The notes beneath the pieces were generated by a model. That model was given only the letters and a program-made list of their open reading frames with translations. It made no database searches and was not told the DNA's origin. The position numbers were made by a program, and so were the translations under genes. A DNA stretch of 64,000 nt from G963675935 sp963803125. Its GTDB lineage: Bacteria > Planctomycetota > Planctomycetia > Pirellulales > Thermoguttaceae. Positions 50,077 through 62,056 of this stretch are shown here, in pieces; positions within the stretch are counted from its first letter, which is position 1; each line of letters begins with the position of its first letter. The stretch covers positions 1,302,001 through 1,366,000 of the forward strand of contig CAWDLR010000002.1 of NCBI GenBank assembly GCA_963803125.1, written 5' to 3'.

Positions 50077-51543
50077 CTACCAGAGCCACTCCAACCCCAA
50101 CGACACGCCGTGGAAATAGGCCAAGCCGTTCGCGTTGAGTTTGTTGATTGGCTCAGTATTGAATTGCAGTTGCTCGGGGGCCAGGGCGACGCCGGGAACC
50201 CAGGTAATGTCATACATCGCACGGCCCATCAGATTGGGCCGGAATTTGTAGGTGGCTTGAATGCCGAGTTCGCCGATCAGCGCGGCATCGTGCTTGCTGG
50301 CGGCCAGGCGGCGGACAAACGGCTCGATGGTCGGGTCGGAGGAGACCGAGGCGATGTTGCTGACCTGATCGGCGAAATTGATGTAGGGGCCGATTTTCGA
50401 GCACAAGCCCCAGGTCCAGCGGCACTGGCGCCAGGTCATCTCAGCCCCCACTTGGAACCCCAAGAGGTTGTTGTGGGTCACGATGCCGTAATCGCCGGTG
50501 TCCTCGCGCGTGTCGATCAATACGCCGGTGGTCGGGTCGTAGGTGTCGATGCGGCTCTCGCTATGGAAGCGAAAACTCTCGTTGATTTGCATGAAGCGCA
50601 GGCCGTAGAGGTACGACGTGTAGAGTCCCGGCTGACATTCGCGCCGCCACTTGCCGTTGGGGTTAAGCACGAGGCGATCGTCGCGACTGCGCGGGCAGAT
50701 GCGGCCGTTGAGCTCGAAGTTGTTGGTCGATGAGATGTAGCAAGTCGTTTGCTGGTCGGCCTTGTCGAAACCGGGGACGTAGGTGCCGTTCAGTACGGGG
50801 ACGTCCGTGACGGTCGAGGTATTCAGAACCTCGGTCACCGCATATCCGCTGTAGAGATCGCCCTGTTCGCTGGTTTTCTGGCCGGCCGCGTTGAGGATCG
50901 AGATCCGCTGGCCGTTGGCGCTGGCCTCATCGCGCCAGTTGTTCAAGCCCCAGAAGGTGAATTCGATGAAATGGTCGCGGTTGAGAGTGTCGCGGGCGAA
51001 GTAATGGCCGAAGGTCATGCCCCAGATCGCGGAGACGTTGGGCGAGGCCGTGCGCGAATTGAGCACCTCATCGCCAATCGTATTGGTTTGTCCGGTGGGA
51101 AACTGAAATCCAATCCCAACGTCGCGCGGCCGGCTGCGGCCGTAGATCTTCACGTCCTCTTCCAGATACCAGTCGGGCGGGGCACAACAGCCGCCGCCGC
51201 ATATCGCACAGCAAGGCGGCGTTGCGGCGTTATCCCACAGCCCGTTGTCGATCAGCATGCTGGTGTCAGGCGGAGAGTTGGGCATAGGCCCCGGCATCGG
51301 CGTGCCCGGCCCCGGCGGCTGGCCTACCATCCCGGCCGCTTGCGGCCCGACGGCGCCGGGCGGTTGAGCGGCCGGATAAACCGGACCGGCGACGGGCATC
51401 GGCTGTTGGGCGGCCGGATAAACCGGACCGGCGGCAGGCATCGGCTGTTGAGCGGCGGCGTTGTCAACGGACAGGGTGATCCCGCCTATGGCCACCAGGA
51501 CGAACGTCAATGCTGTTTTCACTAGAGTATCCTCCATGTCCAA
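50077..51543 (-). CDS. BBP7-family outer-membrane beta-barrel protein
   Basis: 488 residues with a signal peptide (TALTFVLVAIGGITLSVDNAAAQ). The mature N-terminus carries two copies of QQPMPxAGPVYPA, then a Gly/Pro-rich stretch and a Cys-rich knot (CCAICGGGCCAPP). The remainder is beta-rich, with IGFQFPTGQTNTIGDEVL, FWGLNNWRDEA and a closing GVSLGLEWLW, ending in an aromatic residue as outer-membrane barrels do. BBP7 barrels are numerous in planctomycetes; cargo unknown. Confidence 0.87.
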   Translation of the reverse strand: MDMEDTLVKTALTFVLVAIGGITLSVDNAAAQQPMPAAGPVYPAAQQPMPVAGPVYPAAQPPGAVGPQAAGMVGQPPGPGTPMPGPMPNSPPDTSMLIDNGLWDNAATPPCCAICGGGCCAPPDWYLEEDVKIYGRSRPRDVGIGFQFPTGQTNTIGDEVLNSRTASPNVSAIWGMTFGHYFARDTLNRDHFIEFTFWGLNNWRDEASANGQRISILNAAGQKTSEQGDLYSGYAVTEVLNTSTVTDVPVLNGTYVPGFDKADQQTTCYISSTNNFELNGRICPRSRDDRLVLNPNGKWRRECQPGLYTSYLYGLRFMQINESFRFHSESRIDTYDPTTGVLIDTREDTGDYGIVTHNNLLGFQVGAEMTWRQCRWTWGLCSKIGPYINFADQVSNIASVSSDPTIEPFVRRLAASKHDAALIGELGIQATYKFRPNLMGRAMYDITWVPGVALAPEQLQFNTEPINKLNANGLAYFHGVSLGLEWLW

Positions 51544-51779
51544 TCACCCGCGGCTGGCACGGATGCGCAACAGCGGCGGCTGACTGCAAAAAGACACACC
51601 AGGAAAATCGGCAGAGAGCGGCCCGCAGAATAGGAATAACCGGCAAAATCTAAGGATTACTCGCAAATCACGTGATAGTTAAACACCACTATGCCATCTC
51701 AGATTACCCAATATTCGCATATTATCTCCGTAGAGATGGGAACTCCCAAGAACGTGTTTAGTCCGCACCATTCGCCTGG

Positions 51780-51813
51780 GTGTGCCACTGCTTGCAAGCA
51801 AGCAGTGGCACAC
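51780..51813. repeat. Perfect 15-bp palindrome GTGTGCCACTGCTTG
   Basis: GTGTGCCACTGCTTG and CAAGCAGTGGCACAC with a 4-nt loop. It sits in the 446-bp gap between the histidine kinase stop and the BBP7 start. The rest of this gap contains an AT-richer segment (51630-51730) that probably holds the BBP7 promoter. Confidence 0.8.
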
Positions 51814-51989
51814 CGTCGGTCTCTTCCGGGGCACGTAAATTACCCGGGTTAGGGAGCGCGGGAATCGTTGGGAAGGCAGTCTGCGAGCAGCTTTCAGCAG
51901 CCAGCCATGTGCCATCATCGGCGTCGGCCGCGGATTCCGTCGCAACAAGATCGCAAGGCAGTCAGACCATCGAGAAAGTTGCAAGCTAA

Positions 51990-55028
<3,039 letters not shown>

Positions 55029-55293
55029 GCTGTGCGCACTCCTCGCTTCGGCGGCATACGGCACCACAGTACCAGAATCCTAGCCCGCAGCATAACCGCA
55101 ATCCGCACGGATTCTTCTGGCGAAAAATCCGCAGCATTCTGCCCAAAGTTCCCCATACCCACGGTGGGTGGGGAGTTATCGCGGCACACTTTTCCAAGGC
55201 GGCGCCGCCGCGTTGTGCTACGGTCTCCTCTCGGCCGCGTTCACTTCCGTGTCAGACCGAACGCCTTCTACCGGGCCAATCAGTCTTCGCGAT

Positions 55294-55367
55294 GTGGGGG
55301 TGGCAGTTGTACCGTCACCCCCGAATCCCCGGGATTCCGCAAAGGATGGCTGTGCAACTGCCACCCC
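55294..55367. repeat. GGGGTGGCAGT palindrome family
   Basis: GGGGGTGGCAGTTG and CAACTGCCACCCC face each other around a 47-bp loop holding CCCCGGG. It belongs to the family found inside the PP2C gene at 33419-33631. Confidence 0.8.
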
Positions 55368-55515
55368 AACGAACGGCTCTGCTTACGGTCCTGATCCTCG
55401 TCAGACGCGCAAACGGGACGCATTCTTCCTACTGCGCAGGGTTGATGGAAGTAACGGCAACAGCCCGCCCCACGGTAATAAGTTGCGTGATTTGTTGCGG
55501 ATTCGGCCACACGAC

Positions 55516-55595
55516 GTTTAGCCGGCGGGCTTGCCCGCCGCGCCGATGCGGAGCCTCGCGGCGAGTCTCGCGGCGGGCAAGCCCGCCGGCTAAAC
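55516..55595. repeat. 27-bp inverted repeat GTTTAGCCGGCGGGCTTGCC
   Basis: Arms 55516-55542 and 55569-55595 are perfect 27-bp reverse complements. Together with the element at 55294-55367 it fills the 675-bp divergent gap between the histidine kinase and rpmF, which otherwise shows only presumed promoters. Confidence 0.88.
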
Positions 55596-55703
55596 GACAA
55601 CTCTCTTAATCCTGCGCAGTAGAATTCTGCCCCGCGATTGACAGCGATTCGCAACTCCTTTAAGATGTGGGGTTTCTATCGATTGCCCAGCAGGAATTGA
55701 ATC

Positions 55704-55883
55704 ATGGCCGTTCCGAAACGCCGACAGAGCAACGCCCGCACCGGCAGCCGCCGTGCGCACGACGCCAAGAAGCCGAAACAGCTCTCGTACTGCGAACAGT
55801 GCAGCACCGCCCTGCCGACCCATACGGTTTGCCCCAACTGTGGTCACTATATGGGCCGTAAAGTCGTCGAGACCGAATCTTGA
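55704..55883 (+). CDS. rpmF: 50S ribosomal protein L32
   Basis: 59 residues from MAVPKRRQSNARTGSRRAHD, then YCEQCSTALPTHTVCPNCGHYMGRKV: the zinc-ribbon C+ form of L32 with four cysteines. Its stop TGA overlaps the TTG start of fabD. rpmF leading a fatty-acid operon is a common bacterial arrangement that couples ribosome and lipid supply. Confidence 0.95.
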   Translation: MAVPKRRQSNARTGSRRAHDAKKPKQLSYCEQCSTALPTHTVCPNCGHYMGRKVVETES

Positions 55884-56788
55884 GCAGGATCGCGTTTCTA
55901 TTTCCGGGACAAGGCGCACAGACGGTGGGCATGGGCAAGCGGCTATTCGAGTCGCTGCCGCCCGCCCGCCGCTTGTACGATCGCGCCGCCGAAGTGCTCG
56001 GCTACAACCTGGCGAAGCTCTGCTTCGAGGGGCCCGCCGACGAATTGGATTCGACCGTCTACAGCCAGCCGGCGATCTTCGTCACCAGTCTGGCGGCGCT
56101 CGAGTCGCTGCGGGCGGAATCGCCCGACGTGGTCCTCTCTTGTGAAGCGACCGCCGGGCTGAGCCTGGGCGAGTACACGGCGATGGTCTTTGCCGACGCG
56201 ATGGATTTCGAGGACGGGCTGATGCTGGTGCAGCGGCGCGGGGCGGCGATGCAAGAGGCCGCCGACGCCACGCCCAGCGGCATGGTGAGCATCCTCGGCT
56301 TGGAGCGGGTCGAGGTCGAAGCCCTCTGCGAGAAGGCCCGCGACGGCGAGATCCTCAAAATCGCCAACTACCTCTGCCCCGGAAACATCGTGATCTCCGG
56401 CACGTTGGCGGCCTGCGAGCGAGCAGCCGAAATGGCGCGGCGGCAAGGGGCGATGAAGGCCGTGCCGCTGGCCGTGGCCGGAGCGTTCCACACCGAAATC
56501 ATGCGGCCGGCCGACCAGCGCTGCGCCGAAGCCCTGGCACAAGTGCCGATGCGCAAGCCGCGCATCCCCGTGGTCTCCAACGTAGACGCGGTGGCCCACG
56601 ACGACCCCGAAGAAATCCGGCAAATTCTGGTCCGCCAGGTGCTTCAGCCGGTGCGCTGGGAAGACTCGATGCGGAACCTGATTCAACAGGGTTTCGACCA
56701 ATTCTACGAGGTCGGCCCTGGCCGGGTGCTTCGCGGGCTGTTGCGGCGGATCGATCGCAGCGTCTCCTGCCAGAGTGTCGAGGTCTGA
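55880..56788 (+). CDS. fabD: Malonyl-CoA:ACP transacylase
   Basis: 302 residues, TTG start. IAFLFPGQGAQTVGMG at the N-terminus, the nucleophile Ser in TAGLSLGEYTAMVF near residue 94, and the His in VAGAFHTEIMRPA near residue 200 complete the catalytic pair. It loads malonyl groups onto ACP for fatty-acid elongation. Second gene of rpmF-fabD-fabG-acpP-fabF; plsX and fabH, often between rpmF and fabD, are absent. Confidence 0.95.
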   Translation: MSRIAFLFPGQGAQTVGMGKRLFESLPPARRLYDRAAEVLGYNLAKLCFEGPADELDSTVYSQPAIFVTSLAALESLRAESPDVVLSCEATAGLSLGEYTAMVFADAMDFEDGLMLVQRRGAAMQEAADATPSGMVSILGLERVEVEALCEKARDGEILKIANYLCPGNIVISGTLAACERAAEMARRQGAMKAVPLAVAGAFHTEIMRPADQRCAEALAQVPMRKPRIPVVSNVDAVAHDDPEEIRQILVRQVLQPVRWEDSMRNLIQQGFDQFYEVGPGRVLRGLLRRIDRSVSCQSVEV

Positions 56789-56794
56789 GAGGAC

Positions 56795-56890
56795 GGGCTG
56801 GGGGCTAGGGGCTAGGGGCTGGGGATCAGGGACTAGAGAATGAGGGCTGGGCAGTTCACTGCCCAGCGGCAGAACCGCTTGCGGTTTTGC
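56795..56890. repeat. GGGGCTAGGGGCT tract and two hairpins
   Basis: G-rich repeats (GGGGGCTAGGGGCTAGGGGC, 56800-56835) are followed by GCTGGGCAGT-TC-ACTGCCCAGC (56846-56867, perfect 10-bp stem) and GCAGAACCGC-TT-GCGGTTTTGC (56869-56890). They occupy the fabD-fabG gap and would be transcribed with the operon. Confidence 0.8.
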
Positions 56891-56917
56891 ACGAACCACT
56901 GACCAGGACGAACTACC

Positions 56918-57676
56918 GTGGCCAACCGAATTTCGACCGATCTGAGCGGACGGACTGCCCTGGTTACCGGTGCAGCCCAGGGGTTGGGCCGCTGCATTGC
57001 ACAGACGTTGGCGGCGGCCGGGGCGAAGGTGGCCTGCATCGACATCAATGCCGAAACCCTCGCCGACACCGTGGCCAGCATCCGATCCGGCGGCGGGGCC
57101 GCCGAAGCGCTGGCCTGCGACGTGACCCAGAGCGAACGGGTCGGCGAGGTGGTCGATCAGGTGGTCGCGATGTGGGGCAAACTGGACATTCTGGTGAATA
57201 ACGCCGGTGTGACCCGCGACAATGTGATCGTGCGGATGAAGGACGAGCAGTGGGACCTGGTGCTCAATATCAACCTGCGGGGGACGTTCTTCTTTACCCG
57301 CGCCGCTGCCAGGCCGATGATGAAGGCCCGCGGCGGGCGGATCATCAACGTCGCCAGCGTCTCGGGATTGATGGGCAACCCCGGCCAGGTGAATTACTCC
57401 GCCTCGAAGGCGGGCGTCATCGGCCTGACCCGCACGGTCGCCCGCGAGTTGGCCAGCCGCAACATCACCGTCAATGCCGTCGCCCCGGGCTTCATCGCCA
57501 CGGACATGACCGCCAAACTGGGGGAGGAGATGCTGCAAGCGATCCGAAAGGAGATCCCCTTGGGCCGATTGGGCGAGCCTCAGGACGTGGCCGACGCCGT
57601 TCTTTTTCTCGCCAGCGACGCGGCGTCGTTCATCACGGGTCATATTCTGACCATTGACGGGGGGTTGACGGTCTGA
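56918..57676 (+). CDS. fabG: 3-oxoacyl-ACP reductase
   Basis: 252 residues, GTG start. A classical SDR: TGAAQGLGRCIA (NADPH-binding), LVNNAGVTRDN, NVASVSG with the catalytic Ser, NYSASKAGVIG with Tyr and Lys, and APGFIATDMT. It reduces 3-oxoacyl-ACP in the elongation cycle; FabG identity is favoured by the setting between fabD and acpP. Confidence 0.94.
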   Translation: MANRISTDLSGRTALVTGAAQGLGRCIAQTLAAAGAKVACIDINAETLADTVASIRSGGGAAEALACDVTQSERVGEVVDQVVAMWGKLDILVNNAGVTRDNVIVRMKDEQWDLVLNINLRGTFFFTRAAARPMMKARGGRIINVASVSGLMGNPGQVNYSASKAGVIGLTRTVARELASRNITVNAVAPGFIATDMTAKLGEEMLQAIRKEIPLGRLGEPQDVADAVLFLASDAASFITGHILTIDGGLTV

Positions 57677-57679
57677 GGA

Positions 57680-57832
57680 GGGTTCAGGGTTCAGGGGTCA
57701 GGGGTCAGGGGCCAGGGATCAGGGGCCAGGGGAAAGGGAGCAGGGGGCATGGATCAGAGTTCAGAAGTCATAGGCCGGGAGTCAGGATTTGCCCCTGACC
57801 CCTGACCCCTGACCCCTGACCCCTAGCCCCTC
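57680..57832. repeat. TCAGGGG / CCCCTGA heptad repeats in inverted arrangement
   Basis: On the left TTCAGGGG, GTCAGGGG and GCCAGGG units, and on the right five CCCTGACC units (57791-57825), separated by about 70 bp. The two sides are complementary, so the fabG-acpP spacer could form a long hairpin. The remaining gap to 58013 is the acpP leader. Confidence 0.85.
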
Positions 57833-58013
57833 AAAAAATCCCTGACAGATATGGACACGGGCGCGGAAAACCGGTATATCTGCGGAACTGGGTGAGAAGC
57901 AGGGTAAGACATGGGGGCTATAGGCCCGCACGAGAAGTAGGTTGACTTTAATGGGGGGGATTGCCATCGGAGTGCGTCCCCCAAGGAATACATGGTCGCA
58001 GGAGGACCCTAAG

Positions 58014-58271
58014 GTGGCCTCAGTTGAACAGCGTGTCATTGATATCGTTGCCGAGCAGCTTGGTGTTAGCAAAGATCAGATTAACCGCGAGACGTCGTTC
58101 GTCAACGATCTGGGCGCCGACTCTCTGGATACGGTCGAGTTGGTGATGGAACTCGAAGAGGAGTTCGATATCAACATCCCTGACGACGTGGCCGAGAAGA
58201 TCCAGACCGTCGGTCAGGCGATCGACCATATCACCAAGGCCGTCGAAAGCACGGAAGCATCCTCTGCCTGA
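58014..58271 (+). CDS. acpP: Acyl carrier protein
   Basis: 85 residues with a GTG start, set by GGAGG 8 nt upstream; the frame is open further back. The phosphopantetheine Ser37 lies in DLGADSLDTVELVMELEEEF. Highly acidic four-helix protein that carries the growing acyl chain. The C-terminus is about eight residues longer than in E. coli. fabF starts 8 nt after its stop. Confidence 0.96.
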   Translation: MASVEQRVIDIVAEQLGVSKDQINRETSFVNDLGADSLDTVELVMELEEEFDINIPDDVAEKIQTVGQAIDHITKAVESTEASSA

Positions 58272-58279
58272 GAGCTTGC

Positions 58280-59524
58280 ATGAAACGCCGCGTCGTCGTC
58301 ACGGGTATCGGCGCCGTCACCTCGCTCGGCTGCAAGGTGGAGGAACTCTGGACTCGCATCTGCAACGGCGAGAGTGGAATCGGTCCACTGCAACGGCTGA
58401 ATGTGACCGATTACAAGGTCCGCTTCGGCGGCGAAATCCGCGATTGGTCGGCCGACGGCTACATCCCCGCCAAGGACATCAAGCGATTCGATCGCTTTGT
58501 GCAGTTTTCCCAGGTTGCCGGCGTCGACGCCGTCGTCGATTCGGGCATCGACTTCTCGAAGCAGGACCCTTGGCGCGGCGGGGTGGTGATGGGTTCGGGC
58601 ATCGGCGGGCTGGAGACGATCGAGGTCCAGCACCAGCGTCTGCTCGAAAAAGGCCCGGACAAGATCTCCGCCTTTACCATCCCCAAGCTGATCGGCAATG
58701 CCGCCAGCGCCCACCTGGCGATCCGATTCGGTTTGCGCGGCCCGAATCAGGTGGTCGTCACGGCCTGCGCCAGCGCCACCAACGCGATGGGCGATTCCTA
58801 CCGGCTGATTCGCGATAGTGAAGCCGACGTGTTGATTACCGGCGGCAGCGAAGCCGCACTGACGCACATCGGGCTGAGCGCTTTTGCGGCGATGCGGGCG
58901 CTGTCCGAGCGAAACGACGATCCGGCCCGCGCCAGCCGCCCCTTCGACCGCGACCGCGACGGTTTCGTCCTCAGCGAAGGCGCCGGGATGCTGGTGTTCG
59001 AGGAGTTGGAGCACGCCAAGGCCCGCGGCGCACGAATCTACGGCGAGATTTATGGTTACGGCTGTAGCTGCGACGGCGGCGACATCGTCGCCCCCGACAA
59101 GGACGGCGTCGGCGCGGCGTTCGCCATGGCCCGCGCGATCAACGACGCGGGAATCGACCCCAGAGAGATCGATTACATCAACGCCCACGGCACCAGCACT
59201 CCGCTGGGCGACCTGGCCGAGACGATCGCGGTCAAGTCGGTCTTCAAGGACCACGCCCGCAAGGTCAGCATTTCCAGCACGAAGAGCCAGCTTGGCCATC
59301 TGCTGGGGGCCAGCGGCGGCGTGGAGATGGTCCTGTGTTTGCTGGCCCTTCGCGATGGGGTGATTCCGCCGACGATCAATCTCGACAACCCCGACCCGCT
59401 CTGCGATCTGGACTACACGCCCAACCAAGCCCGCCAGCGGGCGATCTCCGTGGCGATGTCGAATAGTTTCGGTTTCGGCGGCCACAACGGATCGCTGATC
59501 GTCGGCAAAATGCGAAACGGCTGA
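58280..59524 (+). CDS. fabF: 3-oxoacyl-ACP synthase II
   Basis: 414 residues. Catalytic Cys in VVTACASATNAMGD near residue 163, the two His in INAHGTSTPLGD and KSQLGHLLGASGG, and the C-terminal NSFGFGGHNGSL. The elongating condensing enzyme of fatty-acid synthesis, last gene of the lipid operon. GMGSGIGGLETIE-type residues near 115 are as in FabF, which favours this over FabB. Confidence 0.95.
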   Translation: MKRRVVVTGIGAVTSLGCKVEELWTRICNGESGIGPLQRLNVTDYKVRFGGEIRDWSADGYIPAKDIKRFDRFVQFSQVAGVDAVVDSGIDFSKQDPWRGGVVMGSGIGGLETIEVQHQRLLEKGPDKISAFTIPKLIGNAASAHLAIRFGLRGPNQVVVTACASATNAMGDSYRLIRDSEADVLITGGSEAALTHIGLSAFAAMRALSERNDDPARASRPFDRDRDGFVLSEGAGMLVFEELEHAKARGARIYGEIYGYGCSCDGGDIVAPDKDGVGAAFAMARAINDAGIDPREIDYINAHGTSTPLGDLAETIAVKSVFKDHARKVSISSTKSQLGHLLGASGGVEMVLCLLALRDGVIPPTINLDNPDPLCDLDYTPNQARQRAISVAMSNSFGFGGHNGSLIVGKMRNG

Positions 59525-59603
59525 TTCTGCGTCCGTCGCCGCAGCCGGGATTGATCTTGGCCGGCCGCTCAGGGCCGATCAGTTTTCCAATCTAGGTGGC
59601 ACG

Positions 59604-61141
59604 CAATGCCATTTCCAGTTTACTGTGTTATGCCGCTTGTAACTGTTGTTGAATCTTGACTTTCTGTTCTTCTGTCAGCCGCAGCAAGACCGGCGGGTGT
59701 GGTGCCGTGTGAGCTTTGCGACGCGGCCATTCCCGCTTCTGTTTCGGGCTGGTACGCACACGCCGTTCGCGTTGCGCTCGGGCAATCCTTTCACGAAATG
59801 GCTTGGATTCCCTACGGCCTAACATGTCACGACGCACCTCCAGCAACACCCCCCGTGGGCTGCACATTATCGGGAGGCTGTCTTTCGGCGGTGCCGGCAT
59901 CGCCAACGCGCCTTGACAAAGCAATAACTGCGTTGCGATCATCGAAGCCTCTGCCTCGCGATGCACTAGCCGTAGCGTCCGACTCATCAACGCCACTTTC
60001 TTCAAGGTTCGCTTGTAGGTTCTGAAAAATCCCTCGTTTTCCCACCTCCAACGATAACAAGTTCCCGCCATCTCCAAGGATAGCTGCTTCGCATCTTCCA
60101 CGTTCGTAAACAGCCAGAACGTCCACCTTATGACGGCAACTGTGAATCCGCAGCAATCGGCCGCGAATCGGCGGCTTGCCGTCCTCCTGCTGGCTCTTCG
60201 GCCAATAATAGACAATCCCTTCGCGGAACTCCTCCAACAGTTCCTGGGTTTCGCTGTAAAAGGTGGCCTTGGAGGACATGCGGATGAGAAAGGACACGTT
60301 CGCCAAGATCATGGTCGCGGCCACGTTGTAGCCCACATATCCCGCGTCGGCCACCACCAACGCCGCCGCTGGCAGCCAACGCAGCATGTACATGAGGTGA
60401 CTTCGTTCGCTGGCTTTGCCCCCCTTCCCCAATCGCCAGCAAAAGGGAATGCCCAAGGTAAGATGCACGATCGAGGTGTTCCAGATCGTCGGTGACGAAT
60501 CCTCTTTGCCGCCGCTTCCCAAGCGTTGCTCCAGTTCCTCGGTGCGGGGACACGTCTGCCGCGTGCCATCACAGCCAAAGGGGATGAAGTTTCCCACTTT
60601 CCACTGATTGCCGAAAATGACTTCCATCCGTGGCGCAGGGCCGCCGCCAACGCCCGCAGGATGGGCATGGGAAGTTTGGCGATGGCCTTTTCAAAGCCGG
60701 AAAAGTGCTGGCCCGGCCGTTTTCGTTTTGGACAACTGGCGACATAGAACATTCTGGCGGCTTCAAACTTTTCCGGGAGGCTGTCGCCACAGCAATAGGT
60801 CGTCAGGATGATGATGTAAAGCAAAGGATGCAAGTCCCAACGCGGGCATTTCCTGCGTTTTGGAGCATTTCGGACTTGCTTGAAAACTTCCGGCGTGAGA
60901 AACTCTCGCATCGAGCCGATCAACGATTTCGCCCGCCGTCGTTGGCGGGCCCGCTTCCTTGCGTTGGCCATTTGCCGTTCCTTCCATGATGGGGTTTGGT
61001 GTTGTGACCCCCTATCATTGCTGGAACGGCTTTTTCATGCGCGGTCAATTCACCGCCATTTTCCCAAAGCACATTTTCAACGCAACCCTCGACCTCGCAA
61101 AAGATTACATCAAAACCGCTTCCAATCAAGCCTTGGCATTG
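59604..61141 (-). mobile_element. IS4-family insertion sequence, copy 3 (two frameshifts)
   Basis: Ends CAATGCCA and TGGCATTG, length 1538 bp, one base longer than copy 2 and otherwise almost identical. The flanks GGTGGCACG (59595-59603) and CGTGGCACG (61142-61150) differ only at the first base, so the target repeat is 8 bp (GTGGCACG). Inserted at the GTGGCACG edge of a palindromic element (61143-61199). Confidence 0.88.
59628..60971 (-). pseudogene. IS4-family transposase, two frameshifts
   Basis: Shares the first lesion with copy 2 (near 60628-60636). It has a second one of its own: an extra base at about 60118, where GGACGTTCTGG replaces GGACGTCTGG, so VDVWLFTNVED becomes VDVLAVYERG. YRWRWENEGFFRTYKR is still encoded downstream. 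Inactive unless rescued. Confidence 0.85.
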
Positions 61142-61142
61142 C

Positions 61143-61238
61143 GTGGCACGGGCATCCTGCCCGTGGCCGAAAAACACGGGCAAGATGCCCGTGCCACGTT
61201 AAACATCGTTACCCAACTTGAATAACTGATTGGCCCTT
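61143..61238. repeat. GTGGCACGGGCATC palindromes plus 38-bp shared block
   Basis: GTGGCACGGGCATCCTGCCC and CACGGGCAAGATGCCCGTGCCACG form two head-to-head palindromes, followed by AAACATCGTTACCCAACTTG (61201 on), matching 32146-32183. The whole looks like an uninterrupted version of the repeat hit by IS copy 2. Confidence 0.8.
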
Positions 61239-61338
61239 GCCGACCGCTCAGTCTGCTTGACAGCGCCGTGTGGCTGACCATAATGACACGTGGGCACGTC
61301 GCCGGGGGATACCCTCGTCCCTTTGAGGGGAGTAGGCT

Positions 61339-62013
61339 ATGAAGGCGCTTCACCGCTTTGCCGCTGGCGCGATCTGGCTGAGTGCCGTTGCCGCCACCGG
61401 CTGGAGCGGGGCCGACGCCGGGCGTGAGAATGGCGGCGGGACGGCGCAGGCCGGTCAGCGGCAGCTTGCGGTGGATTCGACGGTGCAGCAGCAGTGGCGA
61501 CCGCCCGGCGGGCCACCCCGGTTTGTGCCGCCGCCGAGAATTCCAGGCCCGCCCGCGCTGCCGCCGGGTTGGGGCCAGCCGCCGACCATGCCGACTCCGC
61601 CGCCGCCTTTCACGCCGCAGCCCTCTACTCCCGAGTCGCAGCCCTCGGTTCCGTCGTCATCGACGCCGACGCCATCTACGCCGCAGCCGCAGTTGCCTCG
61701 TTATTCGCCAATTCCCGACATCCTCGTTCCAACACCCGGCCAGAACCCGGCGGTGGGTTCGCCGGCAATGCCGCCGGGCGGGCCGCCGGTGAAACAGATT
61801 TGGATTTGCAGCCATTGCCGGCGGCAACTGCCCGATGACGTCCGCCCCGGCGATCGCTGTCCGTATTGCGGCACGTTTCTCGCCTACCAACGGGACGCAT
61901 CGGGTAAAATCACCAATACGATCCCCATCGGGAAGTACCTGCTCGTCGGCGGGCTGATTCCCGTCGGAGCGATTGTGATCGGCCTGGTCGTGTGGTTTCT
62001 GAAGAATCTCTGA
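61339..62013 (+). CDS. Proline-rich membrane protein with a zinc ribbon
   Basis: 224 residues. A signal-like N-terminus (FAAGAIWLSAVAATGWSGADA), a Pro/Ser/Thr-rich linker (about 50-150), a zinc ribbon ICSHCRRQL then RCPYCGTFL, and a C-terminal membrane helix (YLLVGGLIPVGAIVIGLVVWFL). The layout suggests an exported or membrane-tethered protein with the ribbon near the membrane. No known family beyond the ribbon. Confidence 0.65.
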   Translation: MKALHRFAAGAIWLSAVAATGWSGADAGRENGGGTAQAGQRQLAVDSTVQQQWRPPGGPPRFVPPPRIPGPPALPPGWGQPPTMPTPPPPFTPQPSTPESQPSVPSSSTPTPSTPQPQLPRYSPIPDILVPTPGQNPAVGSPAMPPGGPPVKQIWICSHCRRQLPDDVRPGDRCPYCGTFLAYQRDASGKITNTIPIGKYLLVGGLIPVGAIVIGLVVWFLKNL

Positions 62014-62056
62014 TTTTGTCGATGCGGACGTTGCCCCCGCCTTCCCGCCTCCTCCT

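Noticed and set aside
55943..57643. 566-codon minus-strand frame
   Set aside because: Antisense to fabD and fabG, both with full active-site motifs.
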